Below, piece by piece: positions 42,152 to 53,814 of a DNA stretch of 64,000 nucleotides. Numbering within the stretch: position 1 is the first letter of the stretch; each line of letters begins with the position of its first letter. The translations under genes were made by a program, and so were the position numbers. The DNA is from Pisolithus tinctorius (taxonomy: Eukaryota > Basidiomycota > Agaricomycetes > Boletales > Pisolithaceae): the NCBI GenBank assembly GCA_024663395.1, contig JANFAH010000002.1, positions 3,410,001-3,474,000 on the forward strand. Direction: 5' to 3'. The notes under the pieces were generated by a model. That model did not search any database. It saw only the letters and a list, made by a program, of their open reading frames with translations, and was not told the origin of the DNA.

Positions 42152-43267
42152 ATGTCTTCCCAGCACCAGAGCAGAACCCCCCAGCCAACCCCCAGCCTTG
42201 TCTGCAACTATTCCCAAGTCATGGATGAAGAGCTGGTCATCCTCACCAACAACTCCATCAACACCAAGCAGGAGAAGTCCATGGAGAAGGCATGCTGACA
42301 AGAGGAGACCAAGTGGAGAGAGAGAGAGTGCAAGGCAGAGCACAAGGCCAAGCACAAGGAGGCCAAGAAGCAGAAGGTGGAGGAGGAGTGGTTGGAGGTG
42401 GAGCAGAGGAAGAGAGCAGAAGAGGAGGCTCAGAGGAAGAGAGCAGTGGAGGAGGAGGCTTGAAAGAAGAAGGCAGCAGAGAGGGAGGCAGAGAGGCAGA
42501 GGCTGAGGGCCTCTCAGGAGAGGGCCCAGGCCAGGCAGGATGAGACTGCACAGAGGTGAGTGGCAGAGTACTGCAAGTCAGGTGGAGCTGACTTGTATTT
42601 TTTATTTTATTTTATTTTATTCTATTCAGGTTAAGCAGTGCAGTGTACAACATTAACACTGCCCAAAGGGTCCCTGGGACCTCTGTGGTGGTCACTGTGA
42701 CCAGGAGGCCCCCCTGCACTCACTGTATAGCAAGTCTGACAGTGGGGCAGTGCAAGCCAGGGCAAGACTAGGGCCTGTGTGCCTTGTCACAACAAGAAGA
42801 AAACTTGTAGCTGGATGTGGGAAGAGGTGGTGGTGGGACCTTCACAGAAGAGGGCAGGGATGGGAAGCTCCCAAGGGGAGAAGAAGAAGAGGCTGTGAGG
42901 GAAGGGGAAGGTGAGAGTGACAGAGATAGAAGAGGTGGATAATGAGTGGGAGGTAGGCAGAGAAGACAAGGAGGAGCCTGAAACACCACATGAGGGACCC
43001 TCAGGGGTGGGGGTCTCCTGGTGGGCAGAGTGGGAGCAGCAGCAGGCTGCAGAGAGGTATGTGGAGGTGCACAAGAGGGCTGCAATGGCCTTTGAGAGAA
43101 TGGCAAGGGCAGCAGAGCAGATGGCAGAGGCTGTGGAGCAGACAGCCAATGAGTGGGGGGTGTACTGTGCCTGGGCAGAATGGGTGGTGATGAGGAGGAG
43201 GGATGATGTGTGCAAGGCCAGGATGGCTGAGTTCAAGTGTGCAGGAGGAGGTTGGAAGAGGCCATAG
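42152..43267 (+). pseudogene. Antisense accessory gene, family-G copy
   Basis: Same place and orientation as the gene at 34,782: between the 3' LTR and pol stop (43,558), opposite strand. Exon 1 (ATG 42,152 to 42,555) encodes MSSQHQSRTPQPTPSL and a long Lys/Arg/Glu coiled coil. The intron 42,556-42,629 has GTGAGT, a GCTGAC branch-like site, a T-rich tract and ATTCAG. Exon 2 carries PPCTHC and TRACVPCHNKKKTCSW (C-x2-C-x6-C-x-W again), a basic patch, the acidic EIEEVDNEWEVGREDKEE, and a Trp/Ala/Glu-rich helical C-terminus ending GGGWKRP. TGA at about 42,297 and 42,462 and a one-base frameshift in exon 2 show it is dead. Sequence identity to the family-B gene is low but order and Cys spacing agree. 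AATAAA follows near 43,430. Confidence 0.7.
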
Positions 43268-43557
43268 TTGGAGGTGGCAGAGGACCAGAATGAGGAGGTG
43301 GATGAAGGTGCAGAGGGGGACAACAAGGAAGAGCAAGGAGGATGGTGGAGAACAGAGGATGGAAGAGTAGTGTAGTTTTCTTTCTTTTTTTTTTGTCTTT
43401 GTTTTTAGTTTGTATTTTGTACTATTATGAAATAAATTTGTGATTTTACTTGTGGTTCTGAGAAGTGAGATGACAAGTGGAGAAAATTCTAAAGTACTTA
43501 AGGTAGTTTGGTAAGGGGTGGAGTTGGCCTGTGGAGAAAGGTTTTGTGGGCAGAGTA

Positions 43558-46426
43558 CTAAGGCAGAGACTGGTATGGGCCAGGTTTGTGTGGATATCAT
43601 TCATGGAAAGCAGAAACTATGTCAGAAGTGTAATCTAGCTCAGTTGCAAGCAACCAAGAGGTTTCTTCATCAGTGTTCTCATAACCAGCCCAGCAGACTA
43701 GGTACAAGAGTTGGCAGTCCACCTTAGAGTTGAGTATCTCTGACACATCATACTCAAGGTCACCATCAACATCCACTGGCAGAGGTGGAGGTTGTTGTCA
43801 GTTTGGGAAGGGATTAGACACTGTGGTTTCCAGTTGCAAGACATGGAAGACCAGATGGATCAAGCACATAGAGTCAGGGAGCTTAAGGGTGACAGAGTGC
43901 ATACCTGGCCTGGCCAAGATGGTGAACAGACCTAAGTACTTTTCAGAGAGTTTTTCCAAGGGATGAGTGGAGTGGAAGTACTTGGCTTTGATGTAGGCCT
44001 GTTCTCTGACCTTGAACTCAGGCAGAGGTATGCATTTGGCATCTGCTGGACCCTGGTAGTGCTGCTGAGCAGTGGACATTTCAGAGCAGAGGAAGTTATG
44101 AAGTGCAGAGAGCTCAACAACATAGTTGTGAGCCCTCAGCGAGGTGAAGTCTTGTTTGGGGCCCACAGACAGGTTTGGATGGTATCCCTTGTTAGTGAAG
44201 AAGGGAAAAACTCCAGTAGTTGCACTTGGTGCATTGTTAAAAGTGAACTCTGCTAGAGGTAACAGCTCAGCCCAGTTGTCTTGTTGGTAGTTACAGTAGA
44301 CATGAAGGTACTGCACAAGGGTCTGGTTCATTCACTTGGTCTGGCCATTGCCTTCTGGGTGGTAACCCAAAGTGAAGTGAAGATGCATATCAATGGCCTT
44401 TCCTAGAGAGCAGAAGAAGTGTGAGATGAACTCAGGACCTCTGTCAGAGGTGACATCAGCAGGTACCCCATGCTTGGAGAAGACATGGGTAAGGAAGAGC
44501 TTAGCAAGTTCAGTGGAGGTGACAGAGTCATGGGTGGGGATGAACACTGCTTGCTTTGAGAGGTGGTCCACTACCATGAGGATGGTGGAGTAACCATTGG
44601 AGTTGGGGAGGTGTTTGATGAAGTCCATGGAGATGGAGTTCCAAGGTCTCTCTGGGACAGGAAGTTGCTTCAGTAGACCATAGGGGCAGTGACACAGAGT
44701 TTTGCTCTGTCCACAGGTGGTGCAGGACCTGACATATTCTTTCACATTGGAGCAGAGGTTAGGCCATACATAGTCCCTGCAGACAAGTTCTAGGGTGCAG
44801 TTTTGCCCAAAATGGCCTGCTAGAGGATGGTCATGCTTGAACCAAAGCACTTGAAGGTGGAGATCATCAATGTCAGGGACAAAGATGCAACCATCAAGGC
44901 AGAGTAGACCATCAGAGTCCAGGGACCACCAAGGCTTAGTCAGAGTTTGGAGGTGGGTGGCAGAGACAGGGTCAGATGGTAGGGTGGAGATGATGTCAGA
45001 GTGCAAGCACTCAACATCAAAGACCATGGTGGCACAGAGCACAGGTGCCATGAGGGTGGTGGTATGGAGGGATGATCCAAGTTGCTCCTGTGTAAACATA
45101 GGGCAGAGATTGTGAGGATTTACCTGTGCATAGTCCCTATCCCCCCCTTTTGGGTAGACATCCCAATGTCACATAAGTGCATCAGGTTTGGCTCCTAGGC
45201 AGCCAGGTTGGAAGTGGATGGAAAGGTTAAACTGGGAAAGGTACTCTGACCAGCAGGCCTGCTGACAAGTGAGAACCTTAGAGGTGGAAAAATACTCAAG
45301 GTTTTTGTGGTCCATCACCACATCAACAGGTAAGGTGGAACCTTCTAGGTAATGCCACCAATGGCAGAAGGCCTCAAAGATAGCCAACAGCACCTTGTCA
45401 TGGGTATCATAGTTGAGTTCTGGTGCAGTCATGGTGCAGGAGTAGAAAGTGACTGGGCAGAGTTCACCATCAGAGCAGGTGAGTGACAAAATACCAGCAA
45501 TGGCATAGTCAGAGGCATCGGTTTCCACTGTAAGTGGAGCATCAGGAACCCAGTGAGTGAGAATAGGAGCTGAGCTGAAGGCATCCTTCAGGCAGAGGAA
45601 AGTGGAGCAACACTCCTCAGAAAAGTTCCAAGGAGCACCCTTTTGCATGAGGTGAGTGAGAGGAACAACAATGTCAGAGTAGTTATTAATGAATTGTCTA
45701 TAGAAGTTTGTGAAGCCAAGGAAGGACTGGATGTCTCACACCTTCCATGACTCAGGCCAGTTGCAGGCTGCCTGAACCTTCTTGGCAGACATGGTGAGAC
45801 CAGAGGGAGAGAGAATATAACCAAGGTACTTGATGGAGTCAGAGTGGAACTCACACTTTTCTGGCTTGGCACAGAGACCATGCTTTCGAAAGCAGCAGAG
45901 TACCTCTTTTATGTGTTCATGGTGTGACTCCATGTCCTGCAAATAAATTAGGATGTCATTGAGGTATACCATGACACAGACATTGAGCATGTCCACAAAG
46001 ATGCTACAATTGATGAATCACTGGAAAGCTGCAGGCACATTAGTCAGATCAAAGGGCATTACCTGCCACTCATAAGAACCATAATGAGTGTGGAAAGCCA
46101 TTTTCCATTCATCTCCATCTGTGATGCAGACTAGATGATAGGCATGGTGGAGGTTGATCTTGGTGTAGACTTTAGTGTGGCTTGGAGAGTTGAGTGAGTT
46201 GGAGATGAGTGGCAGTGGATAGCGATCTGTCTTCATGATTTTATTGAGTCCTCAATAGTCTATGCAGAGGTGGAGTGAACCATCCTTCTCCTTTATGAAG
46301 AGAACAGGGGCACCATGGGCAGAGGTGGACTGCTTGATGAAGCCATAGCCAAGATGCTCATCAATAAAGGTGCAGAGAGCTTCAAGCTCTGGCAGAGACA
46401 GGGAGTAGATTGTGCTGATGGGCAGA
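43558..46426 (-). pseudogene. Gypsy pol, family G (RT to chromodomain)
   Basis: Minus-strand pol, RT N-terminus cut at 46,426 by a family-[38 protein letters not shown], catalytic box MVYLNDILIYL (Asn for first Asp). RNase H: VETDASDYAIAGIL near 45,520. Integrase: HPLAGHFGQ...CTTCGQSK, ISMDFIKHL, VTSDRGPEFIS, GYHPEGNGQTK (catalytic Glu now Lys). GPY/F module decayed (KYLGLFTILA). Chromodomain: EYDVSEILNSKV...YLVCWAGYENTDEETSWLL, ending KPGPYQSLP at 43,558. Several stops and frameshifts. It is closer to the young element at 47,900 than to family B. Confidence 0.9.
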
Positions 46427-47857
46427 TGTCATAGTCATATCTCAATCCTGGCCAGACTTGGTCTCACACTCATTCAGTCTGGCCTCAGCCTCATCAATCC
46501 CTTATCCCCAGGTGGCCTAGTGCAGTATACACTGCTTTGCAGTGCATGTCATTTCAGTTGAAATCTGCCTGGTCTTGTCCCCAGTCCACCCTGTCCTGGT
46601 CTCCATCACATTAGTCATACCTTACTAATCCTTGTCTTACCAATCATCTTAGCAATCCTTGCAAGACTGGCATTACTGGTCTCCATACTATAGCTACTTC
46701 TAGTATATAAAGTCTTAGATACTTGGCCTGTACTTTCCTCAGTCTGAAATCAAATAACTTCTATCTGTAACTCTTGGCCTTGGACTTGGATGTTAAGTAC
46801 AGGTTTACCCTTGGGTGACCAGGCTTCAAGACCAGGTGACAGGGGCTAGTCTGGGTGGCCAGAGTCAAAGCTGGGAGACAGGGGTTAAGTCCAGTTGGAC
46901 TGGAGTTAAGGCCGAAGGTTAGGGGTTAAGTCTGGAGGACTGGACTTTAGACTGGGAGCATGGGAACAAGACCAGTAGCATGGGAAACTGGCTGGTCATG
47001 GAGTGCACACAGGGGGAAGCTGGTCCAGGGTTGGATCTACCTCCCTTGGTCTCAGCTTATGTCCTGTACCCTTATGCAAGCCAGGGAGAGGTCCAGGACA
47101 GGGGCTGGGGATAGCCTAAGGCTCAGCCTTAGCTATAGAGTAGACTTGGGGTGTAGTACAGAGTTGAGGGTAATACTAAATTGATATTCTGACTGAGGTG
47201 CTATGAAGTATGTACAGGGGTTAAATACACAAGGCCAGTCTGGGATAATGAACATGAAGCCAGACTTGTGAATAAGCTATTAGCAAGATGATTAGCAAGA
47301 GAGTGGACAGCCATAGGGGCTGTGCTGAGGCTAATAGTCAAAGTCTGGGTGACTGGCATACTGGAGTCAGACACAGGTTTCATACAGTAAGCAAAAGTCA
47401 GCCAAAAGGACTAGACTAAATATAGTACAAACAAAGGAAAACAGACCGGAGTCATGTCCAGGTGACCCAGACATGGACCTGGGAGGACTGGGGTGGAGCA
47501 GTGCAAGGCCAGGAGGCCAGAATGGACCGGAGATAGGGGCAAAAGACCGGACTTGAGTTACTTAGGCCCAAGTTGGGTTATCTAGGACCAGAGTTGTGTT
47601 CTCTAGGCCAGGGATAGGTTTTCTAGGCTGGACTATTAAGGGGCTAGGGGTCCAGACTGGACTGGGATTGAGTCTGAGAGTCATGGATATGACATCAGAC
47701 TGTGACCCATGCAAGGGAATAGCATTGCATCACCAGTCACTAAGTCCAAACAGTCCATCCCTTGTATCTCTGCCCCTTTCCTCTGATCCCAACCTCTCAG
47801 CCTCACACCTGCTTTGGTCTCTGGTCCAGCCTCAACCCAGACACCCCAAACTTGACA
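46427..47857 (+). mobile_element. Family-C LTR split by a family-F LTR
   Basis: 46,427-46,790 (from TGTCATAGTC, through TATATAAAG and AGTCTGAAAT) and 47,695-47,857 (ending AACTTGACA) are the two parts of one plus-oriented LTR, comparable with 5,589-6,098. The 904 bp between them are the LTR at 46,791-47,694. Downstream, instead of a primer-binding site, a gag zinc-knuckle fragment follows directly. Confidence 0.8.
46791..47694 (-). mobile_element. Family-F LTR, 904 bp, solo
   Basis: TGTTAAGTACAGG to GGATATGACA, the same length and text as the LTR at 54,672-55,575. Flanking pentamers TTGGA and TCAGA are not identical, so the target duplication is mutated or absent. It carries AGTCAGAATATC downstream of a TATTTAAC-like box on the minus strand. 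Confidence 0.85.
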
Positions 47858-47899
47858 CATGGGATGAAAAACAACCTCTGCCTCTTCTGTGGTGAGGCT
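47858..47899 (+). pseudogene. Gag zinc-knuckle remnant, part 1 of 3
   Basis: Joined with 54,630-54,671 and 55,581-55,660 it reads NLCLFCGEAGHSTKDCPKS, a CCHC knuckle, then an Ala/Lys-rich tail ending AEPKN and UAG after an A-rich heptamer. It is the exact insertion site of the young element and shares the knuckle with that element's own gag (LCLFCGEPGHSAKDCPKS). Confidence 0.85.
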
Positions 47900-48700
47900 T
47901 GTCAAAGTCGGACAACACCCCTGGCTCCTTCTTAGGGCGGAGTTGGAGCGGGTTGGACTGCGGAGTACAGCGGTCAAAGTCTGAAGCGAATCCGACCACT
48001 GGGTGGCGAGATATTTGACGAACAGTGAGCAGAGGGGTATGAAGGAAAGTCTCAGAGGCTGAGGTCGGAGTTGGAGTCGGAGGTCAGATGAGAGGGCGTT
48101 GGGTTCAGCTAGTGCACTGCCCCCTTGCGCGAGCTCAGCCCTCGTATTTCAGAGGCAGAGCGGACTCAGAGGAAGTGGAGACGAAACTCCAGAGAGGACT
48201 GAGAGGGAGTCGAAGGTGGGGACTTTATTCGATATTCGTACTGATTACATCGGAGTACTACGTGGCCTTATATACGATGTAGGTCAAGGGCGGTGCAGTA
48301 CGGAATGTAAACCAATAAGTGTATAGTGGGTTAGAGTCCTTCCGACACAAGGGATAGAGAGTAGGGACAACGGGGACCTTAACTGAGACAAGGAAACTAC
48401 TACAACGAGGAAGAGAGGGTAAATACCGAAGAAGCGGAAGAATGGAGAAAACCAACACGAGGGCGGAACCCTATCTAGAATGCAGGGCCGCAAGTCCGAC
48501 AGCCCATGTGACCAACCTTAGGGCGGAGTTGAGCGGAGTTGGTCAGAACATGGACAGGGGAACTCGGAGAGGTGTGGAGATGTGTCGGGAGGGTCAGAGG
48601 AGCGCGGGAACACGTCAGAGGAGGGCAGAGAAGCGCGGGAACATGCCGGAAGAGGGCGGAGTAGGTGTTAGGGGCTTACGCTGGTGTCATGGTCATGACA
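47900..48700 (-). repeat. 3' LTR of the young element
   Basis: Minus strand starts TGTCATGACCATGACACC and ends CTTTGACA. Ends just inside the AGGCT duplication. Confidence 0.95.
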
Positions 48701-48704
48701 GTAT

Positions 48705-48713
48705 CCCCCCCTT
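48705..48713 (-). promoter_or_regulatory. Polypurine tract of the young element
   Basis: Minus-strand AAGGGGGGG followed by ATAC and the LTR start TGTCATG. Expected primer for plus-strand DNA synthesis. Confidence 0.85.
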
Positions 48714-48744
48714 AGGGCCTGAACCCCTGAAGGCCATAGCAAAG

Positions 48745-51700
48745 CTACGACGGAGGTGAGTAAGGTCCAGGTTTATGAGGATAGCGAGCATGATAAGCAG
48801 CCAACAACTCGGAGGCATGTTCTAACTCCGTTGCCAACACCCAAGAGGTCTCGTCTTCAGTATTCTCATAGCCTGCCCAGCAGACTAGATACAGCAACTG
48901 ACAATGACAGCGGCGGCGATCCACCTTTGAGTCGAGGATCTCCGAAATCTCATACTCAAGGTCACCATCCACCTCAACAGGCGGAGGCGGAGGTTGGTGC
49001 CGATCAGGGAAGGGGTTTGGAGTAGCAGGCTCTAACTGCGACACGTGAAAGACAGGGTGGATGGCCCGCATCGCATCAGGTAAGCGGAGGGTGACAGAAT
49101 GTGTACCAGGCCTAGCTATGATAGCATAGGGGCCCAAGTTCTTCTCCGCAAGTTTAGCCGAAGGGCGGGTGGAGCGGAAGTACTTGGCCTTGACATAAGC
49201 CTGGTCACCGACTTTGAACTCTGGTGGCGGAATGCATCTAGCATCAGCTGGACCTTGATAGCGGAGTTGAGCAGCAGCCATCTCAGTGCGGAGGAAGTCG
49301 TGCAGGGCGGAAAGCTCCACAACATAGTTATGGGCCTTCGGAGAGGTGAGGTCACGGTCAGAGTAAACTGACAAGTTTGGGTGGTACCCCTTATTAGCGA
49401 AAAAGGGAGAGACTCCAGTAGTAGCACTCAGCACGTTATTACAAGCAAACTCTGCTAGTGGGAGTAACTCCGACCAATCGTCTTGCTGATAGTTACAGTA
49501 GGTGTGGAGATACTGCTCAAGGGTCTGATTCATGCGCTCTGTTTGGCCATTGCCTTCTGGGTGGTAGCCTGATGTAAAATGAAGGCGCATATCTAAGGCC
49601 TTTCCAAGGGAGCGGAAGAAGTGCAACACAAACTCTGGACCCCTGTCGGAGGTGACATGAGCAGGTACTCCATGCTTGGAAAAGATGTGGGTAAGGAAGA
49701 GTTTTGCTAGGTCAGCGGAGGTGATGGAGTCATGGGTCGGAATGAACACGGCTTGTTTAGAAAGGCAGTCTACAACAACCAAGATGGCGGAGTAGCCTGC
49801 AGAGTTGGGGAGATGCTCAATGAAATCCATCGAGATGGAGTTCCATGGCTTCTCAGGGACAGGAAGCTGCTTCAGTAGGCCAAAGGGGCGGTGACGAGGG
49901 ACCTTGCTGCGACCACAAGTGGTGCAGGACCTGACATAGTTCTTTACATCAGTGCGGAGGTTAGGCCATATGTACTCATGGCGAACAAGCTCTACAGTGC
50001 GACTCTGCCCAAAGTGACCCGCAAGCGGATGGTCATGTTTAAACCGAAGCACTCGGAGGCGGAGACCATCAATGTCGGGGACAAAGATGCGGCCATCGAG
50101 GCGGAGGAGACCCTCATGGTCCAATGACCAGCGGAGGTCTGTCGGAGTTGGGAGATGGGAAGCGGAGATGGGGTCAGAGTGCAGTGCAGAGATGATGTCG
50201 GCATGGAGCTGTTCAACATTGAAGATCATGGCGGCTCGGAGCACAGGGGCCAAGAGGTGGGTAGTACAGAGGGACGAAGCGAACTGTTCCTGGGTAAACA
50301 CAGGGCGGAGGTTATGAGGGTTTACCTGCACGTAGTCCTTATCCCCCTCTTTTGGGTAAACATCCCAGCGGCGGGTAAGTGCGTCGGGCTTGGCTCCAAG
50401 GCGGCCAGGGCGGAAGCGGATGGCTAGGTTGAACTGGGAGAGGTACTCCGACCAACGAGCCTGACGGCGGGTTAGGACCTTAGAGGTGGAGAAATACTCC
50501 AAGTTTTTATGGTCAGTCACCATGTCAGCAGGAGTGGCAGAACCTTCCAAGTAATGTCGCCAGTGGCGGAAGGCCTCGAAAATTGCCAACAGCTCCTTAT
50601 CATGAGTGTCATAGTTGAGCTCCGGAGCAGTGAGTGTGCGGGAGTAAAAGGCAACTGGGCGGAGTTCACCATCGGAGCAGGTAATCGAGAGGATACCCGC
50701 AATGGCATAGTCCGATGCGTCGGTCTCAACTGTGACTGGGGCATCAGGCACCCAATGAGTAAGGATCGGAGCGGAGGTGAAGGCAGTCTTAAGGCGGAGG
50801 AAAGTGGAGCGGCACTCTTTGGAGAAGCTCCAAGGAGCGCCCTTCCGAGTGAGGCGGGTGAGCGGAACAACTATGTCAGAGTAGTTACTGATGAACTGAC
50901 GATAGAAGTTCGTGAACCCAAGAAAGGACTGGATGTCTTTAACCTTGCGTGGTTCAGGCCAATCACGAATGGACTGGACCTTATCAGCGGACATGGTCAG
51001 ACCGGATGGGGAGAGGACATAGCCAAGGTACTCGACAGAGTCTTTGTGGAACTCGCACTTTTCTGGCTTAGCAAAGAGGCTATGCTGGCGGAGGCGGCAG
51101 AGGACCTCTTTTACATGTTGGCGGTGCAACTCCTCATTGTGGGAGTAGATGAGGATGTCATCAAGGTAAACAACAACACAGACATCGAGCATGTCGGCAA
51201 AGATGCTATTAACAAACCGCTGGAAAGCTGCTGGCGCATTAGTAAGACCGAAGGGCATAACCAACCATTCATAGGAACCATAGCGAGTGCGAAAGGCAGT
51301 TTTCCATTCATCACCAGCACCGATTCGGACTAAGTGGTAGGCATGGCGGAGGTCAATTTTACTATAGATTTTAGTGCGGCTCGGAGAATCGAGCAAGTCG
51401 GAGATGAGAGGGAGCGGGTAGTGGTCTTTCTTGGTGATTTTATTGAGTCCTCGGTAATCCACACAGAGGCGGAGTGAGCCATCTTTCTTCTTAATGAAGA
51501 GGACGGGAGCACCATGGGTGGAGGTTGACTGTTTAGTGAAACCGTAGCTGAGGTGCTCATCTATGAAGGTGTGGAGCGCCTCAAGCTCGGGTGGAGAGAG
51601 GGAGTAGACAGTTCCTAGAGGCGGAGAAGCCCCTTCTTCGAGATCTATATTCAAATCAAAGCTGCGGTGTGGAGGGAGTTCAGTAGCCTTTGCTTTACTA

Positions 51701-52478
51701 AAAACATCAGCGAACTCATGGTAGTCGGAGGGTACCGCAGAGAGATCAGGAGGTGCAGAGGGCATCGAAGAGGCTCGGAGTTTCATATCTTCTGGGCGGA
51801 GGTGCAAGTGGAACTGTGTGGAGCCAGGAAGGGCACATGCACGGACAAAGGCTGCAGCTCCGATGAGAGAGATATGCGGAGCAGTGCGTGGCAAGCCAGC
51901 TGTCGGAGTAGGTGGCGGAGCTGATGTCGGAGGAGCGGACGGAGTGGAGGGTGTCGGTACTGAAGCGGAAGTTGCGACAGAAGGTGACGGAGGTGCCAAG
52001 GGTGTCGGCATTCTTTGTATCGATGGTCAGAACGAGATACTGCTCAATACCCAGTCAATCGACGGATTGTAGCGGGTGAGCCAGTTGTGTCCCAAGACCA
52101 ATGAACAGGCAGAATCCAACGGAGTTACATAACAGGAAACAGATGTGACATCGCCAGAGGCAAAGCGGATGGAGAAATCTACTACTTGGGAAATGGCGGT
52201 ATTACTAGTACCATCAAACAGTCAGAGAGGAATAGGCGGAGAGACATTTTTTGTTGGGATTTTATATTTTTTAACTAAAGAGGGGTCGACGAAACAGTGT
52301 GAAGAGCCTGAGTCGACCAGAGCGGGGAAAGTATCTACAGAGAAATCAGGAAGAGAAATAACCGGAAGAAGAGAATTAGGGTCGGAAAGAGCAGATGCAT
52401 TGAGGTGGACTTCTGCACGGATGGGATCAACGCTTCCTCCAGGACGTACAGGCTCCCTGGAGGAGCGGATTAATTTTT
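48745..52478 (-). pseudogene. Pol polyprotein of the young element
   Basis: In the -1 frame from the gag end. Protease FPALVDSGSSHCFVD (DSG) near 52,310 and LVLGHNWLTRYN near 52,090, broken by TGA at 52,222-52,224 and 52,027-52,029. From 52,011 an open stretch of 1,088 codons follows. Numbered from there: RT with YLDD at 282-285; RNase H TDAS at 430-433; integrase zinc finger H661, H666, C696, C699; catalytic D729, D789, E825 (D-D-35-E); GPY module 959-961; chromodomain about 1,018-1,075; end GPYSPPS. All catalytic residues are present. Only the two TGA codons, both explicable as CGA to TGA, prevent a full reading frame. Confidence 0.95.
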
Positions 52479-53759
52479 TGGCTCTGACCTCTCTGCAGGC
52501 GGAGCGGTCGGAGTGGCGGCCTTAGCAGCACGGGCCTTGGCAGCGCGGGAAGTCGACTTTGGGCAATCCTTGGCAGAGTGACCAGGTTCACCACAGAAGA
52601 GGCACAGCCCACCAGTAAGGTGGCGGAGCCGCTCAGCTGCTGTGAGCTTGCCATCTTTTCCGAGGAGGTGGTTGATGTCGGACTTTGGTGCTTCAGCCTT
52701 TTTAGAGTCAGACTTAGGGGTGGAGGATGATGCGGAGGGTTTCAGCCTTGAGTCGGAGGTGCGGAGTGGAGTTCTTTCGGCAGGAGGAGGCTTGGCGGAG
52801 CAGGAGACTTCTGACTTGCACTCCCAGTAGCGTGCATCTACTGTCTGGGCCAACTCGCGGAGTGCATGAAGAGTGGCAGGCTTGCCGACACGGGACACTT
52901 CATCCTTGATGTGGTCAGGGAGACCCGAGTAGAAGTGGTGGCGGAGTGCGCCTTTGCCATAGTCCTTTACCTGAGAAGCCCAGTGGTTGAACTCTACTAA
53001 GTACTTTGCAATACGTGAAGAGTCCTTCATGGTAAGGTTTTCCAGATGCTGGACGGCATCGGCAGCAGCATCATGAGGGCCGAAATTGGTAGTGAGCTCA
53101 TGGAGGAACTCGCGGTGGTCATCCATCCACAGTGGACGATTAAGGTAATCATCCGGATTGAGAAGGTCTGGTTCAAACCAGGCCAATGCCATGCCCTTAA
53201 GGTAGGGCTGCGCATATGTGACCTTGGCTCAGTCGGAGCGGAATGCCCGAGGGCGGTCCTGGAAATTGAGCTCGCATTGGACCAGGAACTCACGGAGTTT
53301 TTTAGGGTTGGACCCATCAAAGGTGTCTGGCTCACGGACTTTGGTTTGTGGAGTGGAGTCTCCGGAGCGCTGGTTGGAGCGGGCTAGGGCATGGATGGCC
53401 CAGGTCAGAGCAAGGACCGGGTCATCAAGGGGATCCCTGAGGTTGTCGGGATCATCCTCATCATCAGGCCCATCACCAGGATGGTAGTCAGGATCGTCGG
53501 GGTCATTGTCGGGGTCGCCTGGTCCATCTCTGCCAGGGTGAATGACGATAGGAGGTGGCGGAGAGCGGAGGGCGGACTGCTGACGGATGGAGGGTGCAGC
53601 GCATGAGGCGCTGTCTGGAGCAGGGTCGGAGTTGGAGCGCCCCCTGGAGGAGAAGCTCCGGAAGGGCTCAACAACTGAAGGGAGATGTCAGGGGTTTGCC
53701 AAGGCTGTAGCAAGGGCCTCAGTAGCATCCCGTTGTCGGAGACGTGTCATGGGAGGCAT
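52470..53759 (-). pseudogene. Gag of the young element
   Basis: From the ATG at 53,759 (MPPMTRLRQRDATEAL), 430 codons in one frame. Pro-rich and Asp-rich N-terminus (PGDPDNDPDDPDYHPGDG), core DPNNPKKL-type segment SNPKKLREFLVQCELNF and LKGMALAWFEPDLLNPDD, IAKYLVEFNHWASQV, a Lys/Ser linker and the knuckle CLFCGEPGHSAKDC. Ends AERSEPKN at 52,470. TGA codons at 53,688-53,690 and 53,229-53,231 interrupt it; relatives have Arg-derived or Gln codons at the second site, fitting loss of CGA. Confidence 0.9.
52473..52479 (-). promoter_or_regulatory. Candidate -1 frameshift heptamer A AAA AAU
   Basis: Gag ends CCA AAA AAT TAA; shifting back one base gives AAA AAA TTA ATC and the open protease frame. 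Heptamer of the X XXY YYZ type, abutting the gag stop. Confidence 0.6.
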
Positions 53760-53801
53760 AGCAGATGTGGTAAGGGAAGTGAGAGAGCTCGTACAAGTGA
53801 T

Positions 53802-53812
53802 AGTACGAATAT
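53802..53812 (-). promoter_or_regulatory. Self-complementary primer-binding site, 11 nt
   Basis: Minus-strand ATATTCGTACT, two bases after the 5' LTR. It is the exact complement of AGTACGAATAT in the LTR (54,161-54,171). The LTR word lies 26-32 bp downstream of a TATATAA box (54,197-54,203), so it should be the 5' end of the RNA. Eleven bases is the pairing length described for Tf1. Confidence 0.85.
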
Positions 53813-53814
53813 AC

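Noticed and set aside
42258..42551. Minus-strand Pro/Ser-rich ORF
   Set aside because: Complement of the Lys/Glu-coding first exon of the antisense accessory gene.
48088..48759. ORFs in the LTRs of the young element (repeated at 54,017-54,676)
   Set aside because: Occur identically in both LTRs and lie over promoter and end sequences; no sign of a protein.
53046..53387. Plus-strand ORFs across the young element's gag
   Set aside because: Mirror frames of GC-rich gag coding sequence with no motif.
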